Part shown: piece after piece, positions 26,101-33,007 of the stretch
Layout of the letters: each line of letters starts with the position of its first letter
How positions within the stretch are numbered: position 1 is the stretch's first letter
NCBI GenBank assembly: GCA_900315455.1
Contig: OMZE01000040.1
Span: 1-36,203, forward strand
DNA from: an uncultured Prevotellaceae bacterium
GTDB taxonomy: Bacteria; Bacteroidota; Bacteroidia; Bacteroidales; Bacteroidaceae
Direction: 5' to 3'
DNA length: 36,203 bases
Made by a program: the position numbers and the translations under genes
Notes under the pieces: generated by a model
The model's input: only the letters and a program-made list of their open reading frames with translations
What the model was told of the DNA's origin: nothing
The model's database searches: none

Positions 26101-26385
26101 AGTTGCCACGTCGTAGGAAGTGCCCACAATGCTGCTGCCGATGTCGTAGGGAGTGGTTTCCGTACCACCACAATGGGTATAGGTATTCCATGTGAAACTC
26201 GACTTTGTTGTGGTCTCTCCCCAGGCATAGAAGTTTCCATAATCCTCTGGGACGGAAGCGCCTACATTGCATGTTGCCCAAAGTGTCTTACTGGTCAAGC
26301 CAAGGTCTACATACTCGTAGTTGGCGGCCATGGTAAGGCCACAGTGGATAACCATCAAAAAACAAGCGAAGAAAAATTTGCGCAT
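23158..26385 (-). CDS. Secreted protein with five Fib_succ_major (FISUMP) repeats
   Basis: A 1075-residue protein with a signal peptide (MRKFFFACFLMVIHCGLTMAA). Five FISUMP-type domains follow at about 25-206, 219-402, 413-596, 613-790 and 816-995, each beginning with VDLGL(P/S)...WA..N.GA and containing YAWGET, DDW.MPT, a GPNG..IF(L/I)P block, YW(S/T).T and a final RR(T/S)G..(V/I)R. Linkers are rich in Pro and Glu (ETPETPETP, EDPETPEDP). The C-terminal end (IYTLSGVKVDASNLQPGVYVRNGKKFVVK region) looks like the Prevotella type IX secretion C-terminal domain, so the protein is probably exported to the surface. Repeats 1-3 are nearly identical; 4 and 5 are diverged. Function is unknown; adhesion or binding is inference. 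The 146 bp upstream hold a minus-strand TAATTTTG (26447-26454) without a clear -33 element. Confidence 0.85.
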   Translation of the reverse strand: MRKFFFACFLMVIHCGLTMAANYEYVDLGLTSKTLWATCNVGASVPEDYGNFYAWGETTTKSSFTWNTYTHCGGTETTPYDIGSSIVGTSYDVATAVMGDDWCMPTLDQFNELVKECTFDLRSLNGVVGYKVDGPNGNYIFLPLAGYKYDSSYDYKTTRGYYWSGTSDVVNNEAFRASVLCLIRSPKSASTTTLRRRTGIPVRAVKKQAVEEPQPAEEQFVDLGLPSKTLWAKSNVGASVPEEYGNFYAWGETTTKNTFSWETYTLCGGTETTPYDIGSSIVGTFYDVATAVMGDDWCMPTLNQYDELVKQCTFDLRTLNGVVGYKITGPNGNYIFLPLCGYKYDSSYNFNTTRGYYWSGTSDVVNNEAFRASVLCMSTSPKDISTTTLRRRTGIPVRAVKKQEVEEVPAVEPYVDLGLPSKTLWATSNVGASTPEGYGNFYAWGETKTKTSFTWTNYTHCDGTQTTPHNIGSSIVGTSYDVATAVMGDDWCMPTLAQYDELVKVCSFDINTVNGVVGYKVTGPNGKSIFLPLAGYKYDSSYDFNTTRGYYWSGTSDVVNNEAFRASVLCMSTSPKDISTTTLRRRTGMPVRAVKKTETPETPETPVQETKGEYVDLGLSVKWATYNLGASKVSEQGDLFSWGETSTKSKFTWGNYVYANGTSSSVMDIGKDISGTQYDAAKALWGEDWRMPTEEEFNELLEKCSFTSKTIDGVKGGLFTGPNGNSIFIPYAGCSYDGTTVGKNTRALYWTSTLTTSKQKATAFYITDNKPFMSYGYRRSGFSIRPVCSVKDPEDPETPEDPVVEPPASQETWTSEAVDLGLSVKWASCNFGAEGETDLGDMYAWGETKPKNDYTWANYIYANGSESSVVNIGSDISNTEYDPVAASQSSNGDDQWRMPTGAEIQELKNKCTFKETTKNGVKGMTVTGPNGNFIFLPYGGYMYEGQVVSKGMGGYYWSSTLHTTKSKAYTLNLKNSAVAYSSFYRRTGIYIRPVCGDGHGSGAVDPDPGYVGPGPGPILPDPYFSNQSLFDTDGIETIGVSSASGDIYTLSGVKVDASNLQPGVYVRNGKKFVVK
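24598..26313 (-). repeat. Three 582-bp tandem intragenic repeats
   Basis: FISUMP domains 1, 2 and 3 start at residues 25, 219 and 413, exactly 194 codons (582 bp) apart, and are almost the same at the protein level (for example SSIVGT.YDVATAVMGDDWCMPTL in all three). The near-identity at DNA level indicates recent duplication or gene conversion and makes copy-number change by recombination likely. Confidence 0.8.
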
Positions 26386-26531
26386 ATTCTAATATTCTCT
26401 GAATAATCAAACGTCTTAAAAAAACAAGCAGACTCGTTTTAGTGCGCAAAATTACTTATAATTAATGTAAATCTACACTTATTCCTTATTAAATTAACCA
26501 AAATTAAAGTATTTAATGCAAAAATAAGGTT

Positions 26532-27470
26532 TTATAAATTGCCTGAAGGTTTTATCCAGGTTTCCACCACATGGCCATCCACTATCTCATGGTGTAGCAA
26601 GATAGCATGAGATGGAATAGCAGGTGCCACCGTTCCTCCTCCAACAACAACATGTCCTGTCTCTATCCGTATCTCATCCCAAAGGTCACTATCGATGAAC
26701 GACTGCAAGGTGTGGCGGCCCCCTTCTACCAGCAGTGACAGCCACTGATGTTCACGGCATTCTGCCATCACAGCGTCGATGCCATGCGCCTTCGACAGTA
26801 CCATCTTCTGCGGTGAGGGACCATGCCAGTGACGCACATTGAGCAGAGGATGCTCACGTTCCTCGGTGACACGGCCTACAAGGATGGCATCATGTTCCGC
26901 CCTCAACTTGTGTACCAGCATCTTCGTATAAGGCGTGGAGATGCTCACAGCCGTTCCATGGTCATCGAGGAAGCCGTCGGCCGTCTGTGCCCACTTCAGC
27001 GTGATATACGGCCGTTGTCGTTGATGGAAAGTGAAGAATCGGCGGTTCAGCCAGAGGCATTCCTTTTCGAGCACGCCCACACTCACTTCGATGCCTGCAT
27101 CGCGGAGCCGCTGTATCCCCCTGCCTTGCACACGGGCGAAAGGGTCGACGCATCCCACCACCACACGTTTCACGCCTTTGCTCACGATGAGGTCGGCACA
27201 CGGTGGGGTCTTGCCATAGTGTGCGCAAGGCTCAAGGCTGACGTAAATGGTGGCTTCGGGCAGCCATTTCTCATCGGCATCATCTATTGCGGCAAAGGCA
27301 TTGACCTCGGCATGCGCCTCACCACAACGCACGTGCCATCCCTCTCCGATAATTCTTTCCCGTGCCACCACCACAGCACCTACCATGGGATTGGGCCGTG
27401 AAGTGAGCAAGCCATTGGCTGCCAATTGCAGACAACGGCGCATGAACATCTTGTCATCGGTTCCTTTCAT
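26532..27470 (-). CDS. ribD: Riboflavin biosynthesis deaminase/reductase RibD
   Basis: A 312-residue bifunctional enzyme. The N-terminal CMP/dCMP-deaminase fold contains NPMVGAVVV, the zinc ligands HAE (53-55) and PCAHYGKTPPC (81-91). The C-terminal reductase domain begins RPYITLKWAQTADGF and includes HDAILVGRVTEEREHPLLNVR and LLVEGGRHTLQSF. It deaminates and then reduces the pyrimidine intermediate in riboflavin synthesis. Start 27470 is chosen because upstream codons to 27581 run through a promoter-like region and are not family-like. The minus-strand TATCTTCG (27475-27482) lies 4 bp before this ATG and resembles a worn copy of the 84-bp promoter repeat. It is a single gene, divergent from prmC. 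Confidence 0.93.
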   Translation of the reverse strand: MKGTDDKMFMRRCLQLAANGLLTSRPNPMVGAVVVARERIIGEGWHVRCGEAHAEVNAFAAIDDADEKWLPEATIYVSLEPCAHYGKTPPCADLIVSKGVKRVVVGCVDPFARVQGRGIQRLRDAGIEVSVGVLEKECLWLNRRFFTFHQRQRPYITLKWAQTADGFLDDHGTAVSISTPYTKMLVHKLRAEHDAILVGRVTEEREHPLLNVRHWHGPSPQKMVLSKAHGIDAVMAECREHQWLSLLVEGGRHTLQSFIDSDLWDEIRIETGHVVVGGGTVAPAIPSHAILLHHEIVDGHVVETWIKPSGNL

Positions 27471-27569
27471 GTGGCGAAGATACGATTTTTCGAGCAGAAA
27501 AGGGCACCAACTTTGACTTTTTGTTCTCCAAAGACGAGAAATATGCTCTTTTTTCCATAATTTTGCACC

Positions 27570-28403
27570 ATGACCTACCAACAGTTATGGCATAGCCTCA
27601 CTCCGCTCTACGACGCCCGAGAGGCGCGCGCCATCGTCTCCACCCTGCTGGAAGAGTTGTTCGGCATGACCACTGCCGACATCATCTGCCACGACACCGA
27701 CCATCTTGACAGTCAACAGTATGAAACACTCATGGCGATGATGCGACGGCTCGGTGACGCAGAACCCGTGCAGTATGTGCTGGGGCAAGCCCCTTTCATG
27801 CACCGCATGATGCATGTTGAGCCTGGTGTGCTCATCCCACGTCCCGAGACCGAGGTATTATGCCAATGGATTATTGATGATGCTCACTCTGCCATGCCCC
27901 AGGTGGTCGACATCGGGTGTGGGAGCGGCTGCATCGCCATCACCTTGGCCCTCGAACTTGACCATGCTCACGTGACGGCCATCGACTATTCGGAGAAAGC
28001 CATTGCCGTCACCCGTCAGAATGCCTGCCGCCACCACGCATCGTTGGAGGTCAAACAGCACGACGCCCTCGCCATGACCGGCGACGACTGCAGGTGGGAC
28101 ATCATCGTGTCGAACCCACCCTATGTGCGCGAGAGCGAGAGGAGCGACATGCATCCCAACGTGATACGCCACGAGCCGTCGGAGGCCCTCTTCGTCACCG
28201 ATGACGACCCATTGGTATTCTACCGTGCTATCGGCCGCTACGCCGCCACAGCGCTGCGCCATGGCGGCTCACTGTATTTCGAATGCAACACCGCCCTGGT
28301 TGACGACACCTCTCAGTTGTTGCGCCTCCTAGGGCTGGAAAACGTGGAGAAGCGTTCCGACCAATTTGGCAGACCCCGATTCATCAAAGCCATCCGACCA
28401 TGA
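27570..28403 (+). CDS. prmC: Release-factor glutamine N5-methyltransferase
   Basis: A 277-residue SAM-dependent methyltransferase that methylates the GGQ glutamine of peptide release factors. It has an N-terminal helical domain (1-80), LIPRPETEVL (88-97), the SAM site VVDIGCGSGCIAI (112-124) and the substrate motif NPPYV (182-186). The gene overlaps recX by 4 bp (ATGA), forming a prmC-recX-comF transcript. The ATG is preceded 4 bp upstream by TAATTTTG (27558-27565), but no -33 element is seen at the proper distance. Confidence 0.94.
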   Translation: MTYQQLWHSLTPLYDAREARAIVSTLLEELFGMTTADIICHDTDHLDSQQYETLMAMMRRLGDAEPVQYVLGQAPFMHRMMHVEPGVLIPRPETEVLCQWIIDDAHSAMPQVVDIGCGSGCIAITLALELDHAHVTAIDYSEKAIAVTRQNACRHHASLEVKQHDALAMTGDDCRWDIIVSNPPYVRESERSDMHPNVIRHEPSEALFVTDDDPLVFYRAIGRYAATALRHGGSLYFECNTALVDDTSQLLRLLGLENVEKRSDQFGRPRFIKAIRP

Positions 28404-28900
28404 AAGAAATGACCGAGCAACAAGCACTGCTGAAACTATCTGCCCTCTGCGCACAGGCAGAACACTGTAGTTACGAAATGACAGAGAAGATGCGCAGGTG
28501 GGGACTCCCCGACGAGGTCCAGGCCCGCATCATGGCCCGACTCACCCAGGAGCGATACATCGACGACGAGCGCTACAGTCGCCTGTTCGTGCGAGAGAAA
28601 ATCAAGTTCAATAAATGGGGCCGCAGGAAAGTGGCACAAGCCCTCATGGCGAAACGTATCGACCATGAGACGATACAGCACGTGCTCGACGACGTGGACG
28701 ACGAGGAATATCTCGCCGTGCTACGCCCGTTGCTCAAGAGCAAACGGCGACAACTGAAACCCATGACTCCCTACGAGGCTACCTCGCGACTCGTGCGCTT
28801 CGCCCTTGGCCGCGGATTCACCATGGACCTGATACGCCAGTGTATTGACGTCACCGACGAAATCGACGATGATGGAGAAGAGAATCAGTTTCTGGCATAG
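28400..28900 (+). CDS. recX: RecX-family regulatory protein
   Basis: A 166-residue, all-helical protein with the three RecX repeats: ALLKLSALCAQAEHCSYEMTEKMRRWGL, the central RYIDDERYSRLFVREKIKFNKWGRRKVAQAL (the most conserved block) and the C-terminal ATSRLVRFALGRGFTMDLIRQCI. RecX binds RecA filaments and limits RecA activity. It is translationally coupled to prmC by a 4-bp overlap, and its 3' end overlaps the start of the ComF-like gene by about 30 bp. Confidence 0.9.
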   Translation: MKEMTEQQALLKLSALCAQAEHCSYEMTEKMRRWGLPDEVQARIMARLTQERYIDDERYSRLFVREKIKFNKWGRRKVAQALMAKRIDHETIQHVLDDVDDEEYLAVLRPLLKSKRRQLKPMTPYEATSRLVRFALGRGFTMDLIRQCIDVTDEIDDDGEENQFLA

Positions 28901-29573
28901 GGTCATCAACCTTATTGCCCCCGAAGCCTGCATGGTCTGCGGAAACCGCCTTGGCATCGACGAGGAGGTGGTCTGCGCCCCCTGCAACCTTCATCTTCCC
29001 CGTACGGGATTTGCCTCCACAGCCTATGACAACGTCATGGCACGGCGGTTTTGGGGAAAGATTCCCATCGAGCGTGCCTCAGCATTGTTTTTCTATGAGG
29101 CGGGGTCGGAGGTGAGCCACATCATCCACAACCTGAAATACCACAACCATCCCGAAGTGGGGGTGGTGCTCGGTCGCATGGCAGCCGAGGAGATGGCACA
29201 CTTCGACTTCTTCGACGGCATCGACATCATCATGCCCGTGCCGCTCGAGCGCAAACACCAACACCAACGTGGCTATAACCAAAGTATGGAGATTGCACGT
29301 GGCGTGAGCGAGGCCACTCACCTGCCCATCGTGTCGAATGCCGTGGAGCGTACCACCTTCCACGGCAGTCAGACACAGAAGAGCGTAGCCCAGCGCGTGG
29401 ATAACGTGGAAGGCGCCTTCCGCCTGACCGGCAAGGTCGACCTCTCCCATCGCCACATCCTTGTCATCGACGACATCGTCACTTCGGGTGCCACCATCTG
29501 CTCATGCGTGGCCCCCATGCTCTCCATCCCCGGTCTTAAAGTGAGTGTCTTCTCATTGGGCGTGGTAAGATAA
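28869..29573 (+). CDS. comF: ComF-family phosphoribosyltransferase-like protein
   Basis: About 234 residues. Two CxxC pairs (CMVCG and CAPCN) form an N-terminal zinc finger. A PRTase-fold domain follows, with VPLERKHQHQRGYNQS and the PRPP loop ILVIDDIVTSGATI. ComF proteins are linked to DNA uptake in competent bacteria; many homologues have no proven role. I take the start as the MM pair at 28869/28872. The frame is open back to 28845, but family members begin shortly before the zinc finger. Third gene of the prmC-recX-comF cluster. Confidence 0.85.
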   Translation: MMEKRISFWHRVINLIAPEACMVCGNRLGIDEEVVCAPCNLHLPRTGFASTAYDNVMARRFWGKIPIERASALFFYEAGSEVSHIIHNLKYHNHPEVGVVLGRMAAEEMAHFDFFDGIDIIMPVPLERKHQHQRGYNQSMEIARGVSEATHLPIVSNAVERTTFHGSQTQKSVAQRVDNVEGAFRLTGKVDLSHRHILVIDDIVTSGATICSCVAPMLSIPGLKVSVFSLGVVR

Positions 29574-29581
29574 AATCAAAA

Positions 29582-29724
29582 CTCGGCATAGAAAAAGAAC
29601 AAGATTCTTTTTGCTCTGCTCTCGACTTTTCGTATCTTTGCCACTGTGTAGCGAAGATACTTCGTCTCGGCATAGAAAAAGAATTGGATTCTTTTTGCTC
29701 TGCTCTCGACTTTTCGTATCTTTG
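29582..29724 (+). repeat. 84-bp tandem promoter repeat, two copies
   Basis: CTCGGCATAGAAAAAGAA begins at 29582 and again at 29666 (period 84). Each copy contains an 8-bp inverted repeat (AAAAAGAA/TTCTTTTT at 29592-29612 in the first), TTTG and, 19 bp on, TATCTTTG (29633-29640; 29717-29724). After the first copy a GAAGATAC at 29653-29660 pairs with GTATCTT of the -7 region. The same unit occurs three times before ndk. Confidence 0.85.
29694..29724 (+). promoter_or_regulatory. Proximal pyrE promoter
   Basis: TTTG (29694-29697), a 19-bp spacer and TATCTTTG (29717-29724), 26 bp before the pyrE ATG. A second, identical-looking promoter lies 84 bp upstream. Confidence 0.8.
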
Positions 29725-29750
29725 CAAAATCAATTCATGTAAACAACATT

Positions 29751-30383
29751 ATGGACAACCAGAAAAAAGACTTCGCACGGCGATTGCTGAAAATCAAAGC
29801 CATCAAACTGCAGCCCAACGACCCTTTCACCTGGGCATCGGGATGGAAATCACCATTCTATTGCGACAACCGCAAGACACTCTCCTACCCCGACCTCCGC
29901 TCCTACGTGAAACTTGAACTAACGCATACTATCCTGGCACACTTCCCACAGGCTGAAGCGGTGGCAGGCGTGGCTACCGGTGCCATACCACAAGGTGCCC
30001 TCGTGGCCGATGCGCTGATGCTACCCTTCGTCTATATCCGCAACAAGCCCAAGGACCATGGACTGGAGAACCTCATCGAGGGAGAGTTGACCCCCGGCAC
30101 TAAAGTGGTGGTGGTAGAAGACCTCATCTCCACTGGCGGCAGCAGTCTGAAAGCCGTAGAGGCTGTGCGCAAGAGCGGCTGCGAGGTCATCGGCATGGTG
30201 GCATCCTACTCCTATGGCTTCGACGTGGCTAAGGAAGCCTTCAAGAACGCCAATGTGGAATTGGTGACCCTCACCGACTACGACCATGTGGTGGCAGAGG
30301 CCCTGGAGACTGGCTATATCACCAGCGACGATGTGCAACTGCTCAACGAATGGAGGAAAGACCCTGCCAACTGGAAGAAATAG
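29751..30383 (+). CDS. pyrE: Orotate phosphoribosyltransferase
   Basis: A 210-residue type I phosphoribosyltransferase that joins orotate to PRPP, giving OMP in pyrimidine synthesis. It has FTWASGWKSPFYCDNRKTLSYP (substrate region, 26-47), VAGVATGAIPQGALVAD (71-87), the flexible-loop segment YIRNKPKDHG and the PRPP motif VVVVEDLISTGGSS (119-132). Length is normal. Two tandem promoters precede it, and an SRPBCC gene follows after 21 bp, with argH next. Confidence 0.96.
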   Translation: MDNQKKDFARRLLKIKAIKLQPNDPFTWASGWKSPFYCDNRKTLSYPDLRSYVKLELTHTILAHFPQAEAVAGVATGAIPQGALVADALMLPFVYIRNKPKDHGLENLIEGELTPGTKVVVVEDLISTGGSSLKAVEAVRKSGCEVIGMVASYSYGFDVAKEAFKNANVELVTLTDYDHVVAEALETGYITSDDVQLLNEWRKDPANWKK

Positions 30384-30404
30384 CAGACAACAAAAACGAC
30401 ACCA

Positions 30405-30821
30405 ATGGAAACAAAATTCGAAAGCAGCATCAGGGAGATTCCCTACTCCCAGGCATCGGTATACCACCGTCTGAGCGACCTCGCCCTCAGCGAGGAGGTG
30501 CGCGACCAACTGCCTGAAGACAAGCGCGAAGACATCATCTTCAGCACCGACAGTATCACGATGAACGTGCCGCCCGTGGGCAACATCTCCATACAGATCT
30601 GCGACCGCGAGGAACCCAAGACCATCAAGTATGAGACCGTGAGTTCTCCTCTTCCCTTCAACCTCTGGGTGCAGTTGCTGCCCATTACCGATACCTCCTG
30701 CAAGATGCGGCTCACCATCAAAGCCGACCTCAATCCCTTTGTCAAGGGCATGATTTCCAAACCACTGCAAGCAGGTTTGGAGAAACTGGCCGATGCCATC
30801 GCCGCAGGCAAATATGAATAA
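30405..30821 (+). CDS. SRPBCC/START-like fold protein
   Basis: A 138-residue cytosolic protein with an alpha/beta helix-grip pattern: the start KFESSIREIPYSQASVYHRLSDL, a beta-rich middle and a long C-terminal helix (FVKGMISKPLQAGLEKLADAIAAGKY). This matches the SRPBCC (polyketide cyclase/START-like) proteins that sit beside pyrE in many Bacteroidales. There are no catalytic motifs. Spacing of 21 bp from pyrE and 12 bp to argH indicates an operon. Function is unknown. Confidence 0.75.
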   Translation: METKFESSIREIPYSQASVYHRLSDLALSEEVRDQLPEDKREDIIFSTDSITMNVPPVGNISIQICDREEPKTIKYETVSSPLPFNLWVQLLPITDTSCKMRLTIKADLNPFVKGMISKPLQAGLEKLADAIAAGKYE

Positions 30822-30833
30822 CCCATTACCATT

Positions 30834-32171
30834 ATGGCAAGCAAACTCTGGGAAAAAGACTTTCAGGTCAACAATGAGATAGAACGGTTTACCGTGGGGC
30901 GCGACCGTGAGATGGACCTTTACCTCGCGCCCTACGACGTGCTGGGCTCGATGGCCCACATCACCATGCTCGAGTCGATAGGACTACTCGGCAGCGACGA
31001 GTTGCAGCAACTACTCGCCGCCCTCAGGGAAATCCATGCCCTCTGCATACGGGGTGAGTTCGTGATTGAAGAGGGAGTGGAAGATGTACACTCACAAGTA
31101 GAACTGATGCTCACCCGCCAACTGGGCGACATGGGCAAGAAGATACACAGCGGAAGGTCGCGCAACGACCAGGTGCTTGTAGACCTGAAACTCTTCACCC
31201 GCAAGCAACTGAAAGACATCGCCGATGGTGTGAAGACACTCTTCGACGAACTGATAGCCAAGAGCAACCAATACAAAGACGTGCTCATGCCCGGCTATAC
31301 CCACCTGCAGATTGCCATGCCCAGTTCCTTCGGACTGTGGTTTGGTGCCTATGCCGAAAGTCTGGCCGATGACATGCTCTTCCTTCAGGCCGCCTACCGT
31401 ATGACCAACCGCAACCCATTAGGCAGTGCAGCGGGATATGGTAGTTCGTTCCCCCTCGACAGGAGCATGACCACCCGTCTGCTGGGCTTCGACACGATGG
31501 ACTACAACGTGGTCTATGCGCAGATGGGACGTGGCAAGATGGAGCGCAACGTGGCTTTCGCCATGGCCACCATCGCCGGCACGATGGCCAAACTGGCTTT
31601 CGACGCGTGCCTTTTCAACAGTCAGAATTTCTCGTTCGTGCGGCTGCCCAAGGAGTGCACCACGGGGAGCAGCATCATGCCTCACAAGAAAAACCCCGAC
31701 GTATTCGAACTGATACGTGCGAAGTGCAACAAATTGCAAGCACTGCCACAGCAAGTGACACTCATCATGAACAACCTGCCCTGTGGCTATTTTCGCGACC
31801 TGCAGATTATCAAAGAAGTCTTCCTCCCCGCCTTCGACGAACTGAAAGACTGCTTGCGCATGACAGCATACATCATCAACCGCATGAGCGTCGACGAGCA
31901 CATCCTCGACAACGCTCTCTACGACCCTATTTTCTCAGTGGAAGAGGTGAACCGCCTGGCAGCCGCCGGCATGCCTTTCCGCGATGCCTACAAGAAAGTG
32001 GGTCTCGATATTGAAGCAGGACGATTCAAGGCCGACAAAAACATTCACCATACCCACGAGGGCAGCATTGGCAACCTCTGCAACGACCGCATAGCGTCTC
32101 TCATGCAGGAGACGCTCGCCGGATTCCATTTCGAGCGGATGACCGAGGCTGAGAAAGCACTGCTCTCATGA
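30834..32171 (+). CDS. argH: Argininosuccinate lyase
   Basis: A 445-residue fumarase/aspartase-superfamily lyase that splits argininosuccinate to arginine and fumarate. Family signatures are VEDVHSQVE, KIHSGRSRNDQV, the TxxH segment GYTHLQIA and the flexible signature loop TGSSIMPHKKNPD with the serine pair at 279-280. Length is typical for the shorter Bacteroidota form. It overlaps the following lipoprotein gene by 4 bp (ATGA). Confidence 0.95.
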   Translation: MASKLWEKDFQVNNEIERFTVGRDREMDLYLAPYDVLGSMAHITMLESIGLLGSDELQQLLAALREIHALCIRGEFVIEEGVEDVHSQVELMLTRQLGDMGKKIHSGRSRNDQVLVDLKLFTRKQLKDIADGVKTLFDELIAKSNQYKDVLMPGYTHLQIAMPSSFGLWFGAYAESLADDMLFLQAAYRMTNRNPLGSAAGYGSSFPLDRSMTTRLLGFDTMDYNVVYAQMGRGKMERNVAFAMATIAGTMAKLAFDACLFNSQNFSFVRLPKECTTGSSIMPHKKNPDVFELIRAKCNKLQALPQQVTLIMNNLPCGYFRDLQIIKEVFLPAFDELKDCLRMTAYIINRMSVDEHILDNALYDPIFSVEEVNRLAAAGMPFRDAYKKVGLDIEAGRFKADKNIHHTHEGSIGNLCNDRIASLMQETLAGFHFERMTEAEKALLS

Positions 32172-32737
32172 GACGGCTGGCTATTCTCCTGACATGTCTC
32201 TGCGCGCTGTCGTTCTCGGGCTGTGATGACTCACAGAACGAGTTTACCATCGGCACCTGCTATTTCGTGCTCGACAACAGCGTCCATCAGGATGCCACCC
32301 TGGCGAGTGCAATGAACGTCAATGCCCCGGGGGTATTCTGCACCATCACCAAAGACATCGTTAATGGAGCCAACTGTTTCAACTTCACCAACAATATGGG
32401 TCTCAAAAGCAGGTCGAACCTCAACGCGCTCGACTCACGCCGAACACTCATCCTAGGCCACAACAACGGGATTATCGTGGGGTTTGGCACGCTCAACTTC
32501 CCCGCTACGTTTTATGCTTTCGACCGTGAGTGTCCCAACTGCTTCGACCCACAGGCCATCCCCATGAGGAGTCATCCACTCAGCGTGGACTCCAATGGCA
32601 TGGCCACCTGTGCCACCTGCAAAAGACAGTATAACCTCAACAACGACGGTTTCGTGGCTACCGGCGAAAATGGCAAGCGACTCACCCGCTACAGGGCACA
32701 GACCACCGGACCTTTCGGAGTAATCTCTGTAAATTGA
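32168..32737 (+). CDS. Lipoprotein with a Rieske-like/zinc-ribbon CxxC pair
   Basis: A 189-residue protein. The signal peptide ends in a lipobox (SFSGC), so it is probably a membrane lipoprotein. The C-terminal half contains FYAFDRECPNC and later GMATCATCKRQYNLNNDG, two CxxC pairs that could bind a metal ion. The layout recalls a Rieske-like domain, but the His ligands of a true Rieske cluster are not evident. Similar proteins are common and unnamed in Bacteroidales. It is translationally coupled to argH, though no functional link is obvious. The stop codon lies inside the start of a heptad repeat tract. Confidence 0.72.
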   Translation: MRRLAILLTCLCALSFSGCDDSQNEFTIGTCYFVLDNSVHQDATLASAMNVNAPGVFCTITKDIVNGANCFNFTNNMGLKSRSNLNALDSRRTLILGHNNGIIVGFGTLNFPATFYAFDRECPNCFDPQAIPMRSHPLSVDSNGMATCATCKRQYNLNNDGFVATGENGKRLTRYRAQTTGPFGVISVN

Positions 32738-32805
32738 GGTTTGAGGTTTGAGGTTTGAGGTTTAAGATTTGAGATTTGAGATTTGAGGCTTGAGATTTGA
32801 GATTT
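32734..32805 (+). repeat. TTGAGRT heptanucleotide tandem repeat
   Basis: About ten copies of a 7-bp unit (TTGAGGT grading into TTGAGAT, with a few variants such as TTAAGAT and TTGAGGC). It begins at the stop codon of the lipoprotein gene and runs to just before the tRNA promoter. Slippage here would not change the protein, because the stop lies in the first unit. Confidence 0.85.
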
Positions 32806-32831
32806 CTTTCTGAAATAAAAAAATATGTGAA

Positions 32832-32866
32832 TTTGTTGGATGTTCGGACAAAACATCTTATCTTTG
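32832..32866 (+). promoter_or_regulatory. Promoter of tRNA-Leu
   Basis: TTTGTTG (32832-32838), a 20-bp spacer and TATCTTTG (32859-32866), about 40 bp before the tRNA. It could also transcribe the lipoprotein gene at 33008. Confidence 0.75.
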
Positions 32867-32906
32867 CATCCGCTTGTCGGAAAAACACCTTTCAACCGAC
32901 ACAACA

Positions 32907-32992
32907 GCCGCAATGGTGGAATTGGTAGACACGAGGGACTTAAAATCCCTTGGCCAGGAATGGCCGTGCGGGTTCGAGTCCCGCTCGCGGCA
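32907..32992 (+). tRNA. tRNA-Leu (anticodon TAA)
   Basis: The 86-nt cloverleaf has acceptor arms 32907-32913 and 32985-32991, D-arm region TGGAATTGGTAGACA, anticodon stem AGGGA/TCCCT with anticodon TAA at 32941-32943, a long variable arm (TGGCCAGGAATGGCC region) and the T-loop TTCGAGT. The discriminator is A32992 and CCA is not encoded. The sixth acceptor pair is an A-C mismatch (32912/32986). Confidence 0.95.
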
Positions 32993-33007
32993 CTTTGCCC
33001 TCCCCAC

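Noticed and set aside
29536-29733. Minus-strand ORF with repeated QRYEKSRAEQKES peptide
   Set aside because: The 84-bp promoter repeat is 28 codons long and so stays open by chance; it overlaps consensus promoters on the plus strand.
30021-30959. Minus-strand ORF of 312 codons
   Set aside because: Spans pyrE, the SRPBCC gene and the argH start in antisense; those genes have strong family motifs.
32840-33007. N-terminal extension of the thioredoxin-like lipoprotein
   Set aside because: The extra codons read through the tRNA-Leu gene; the signal peptide and lipobox start at 33008.
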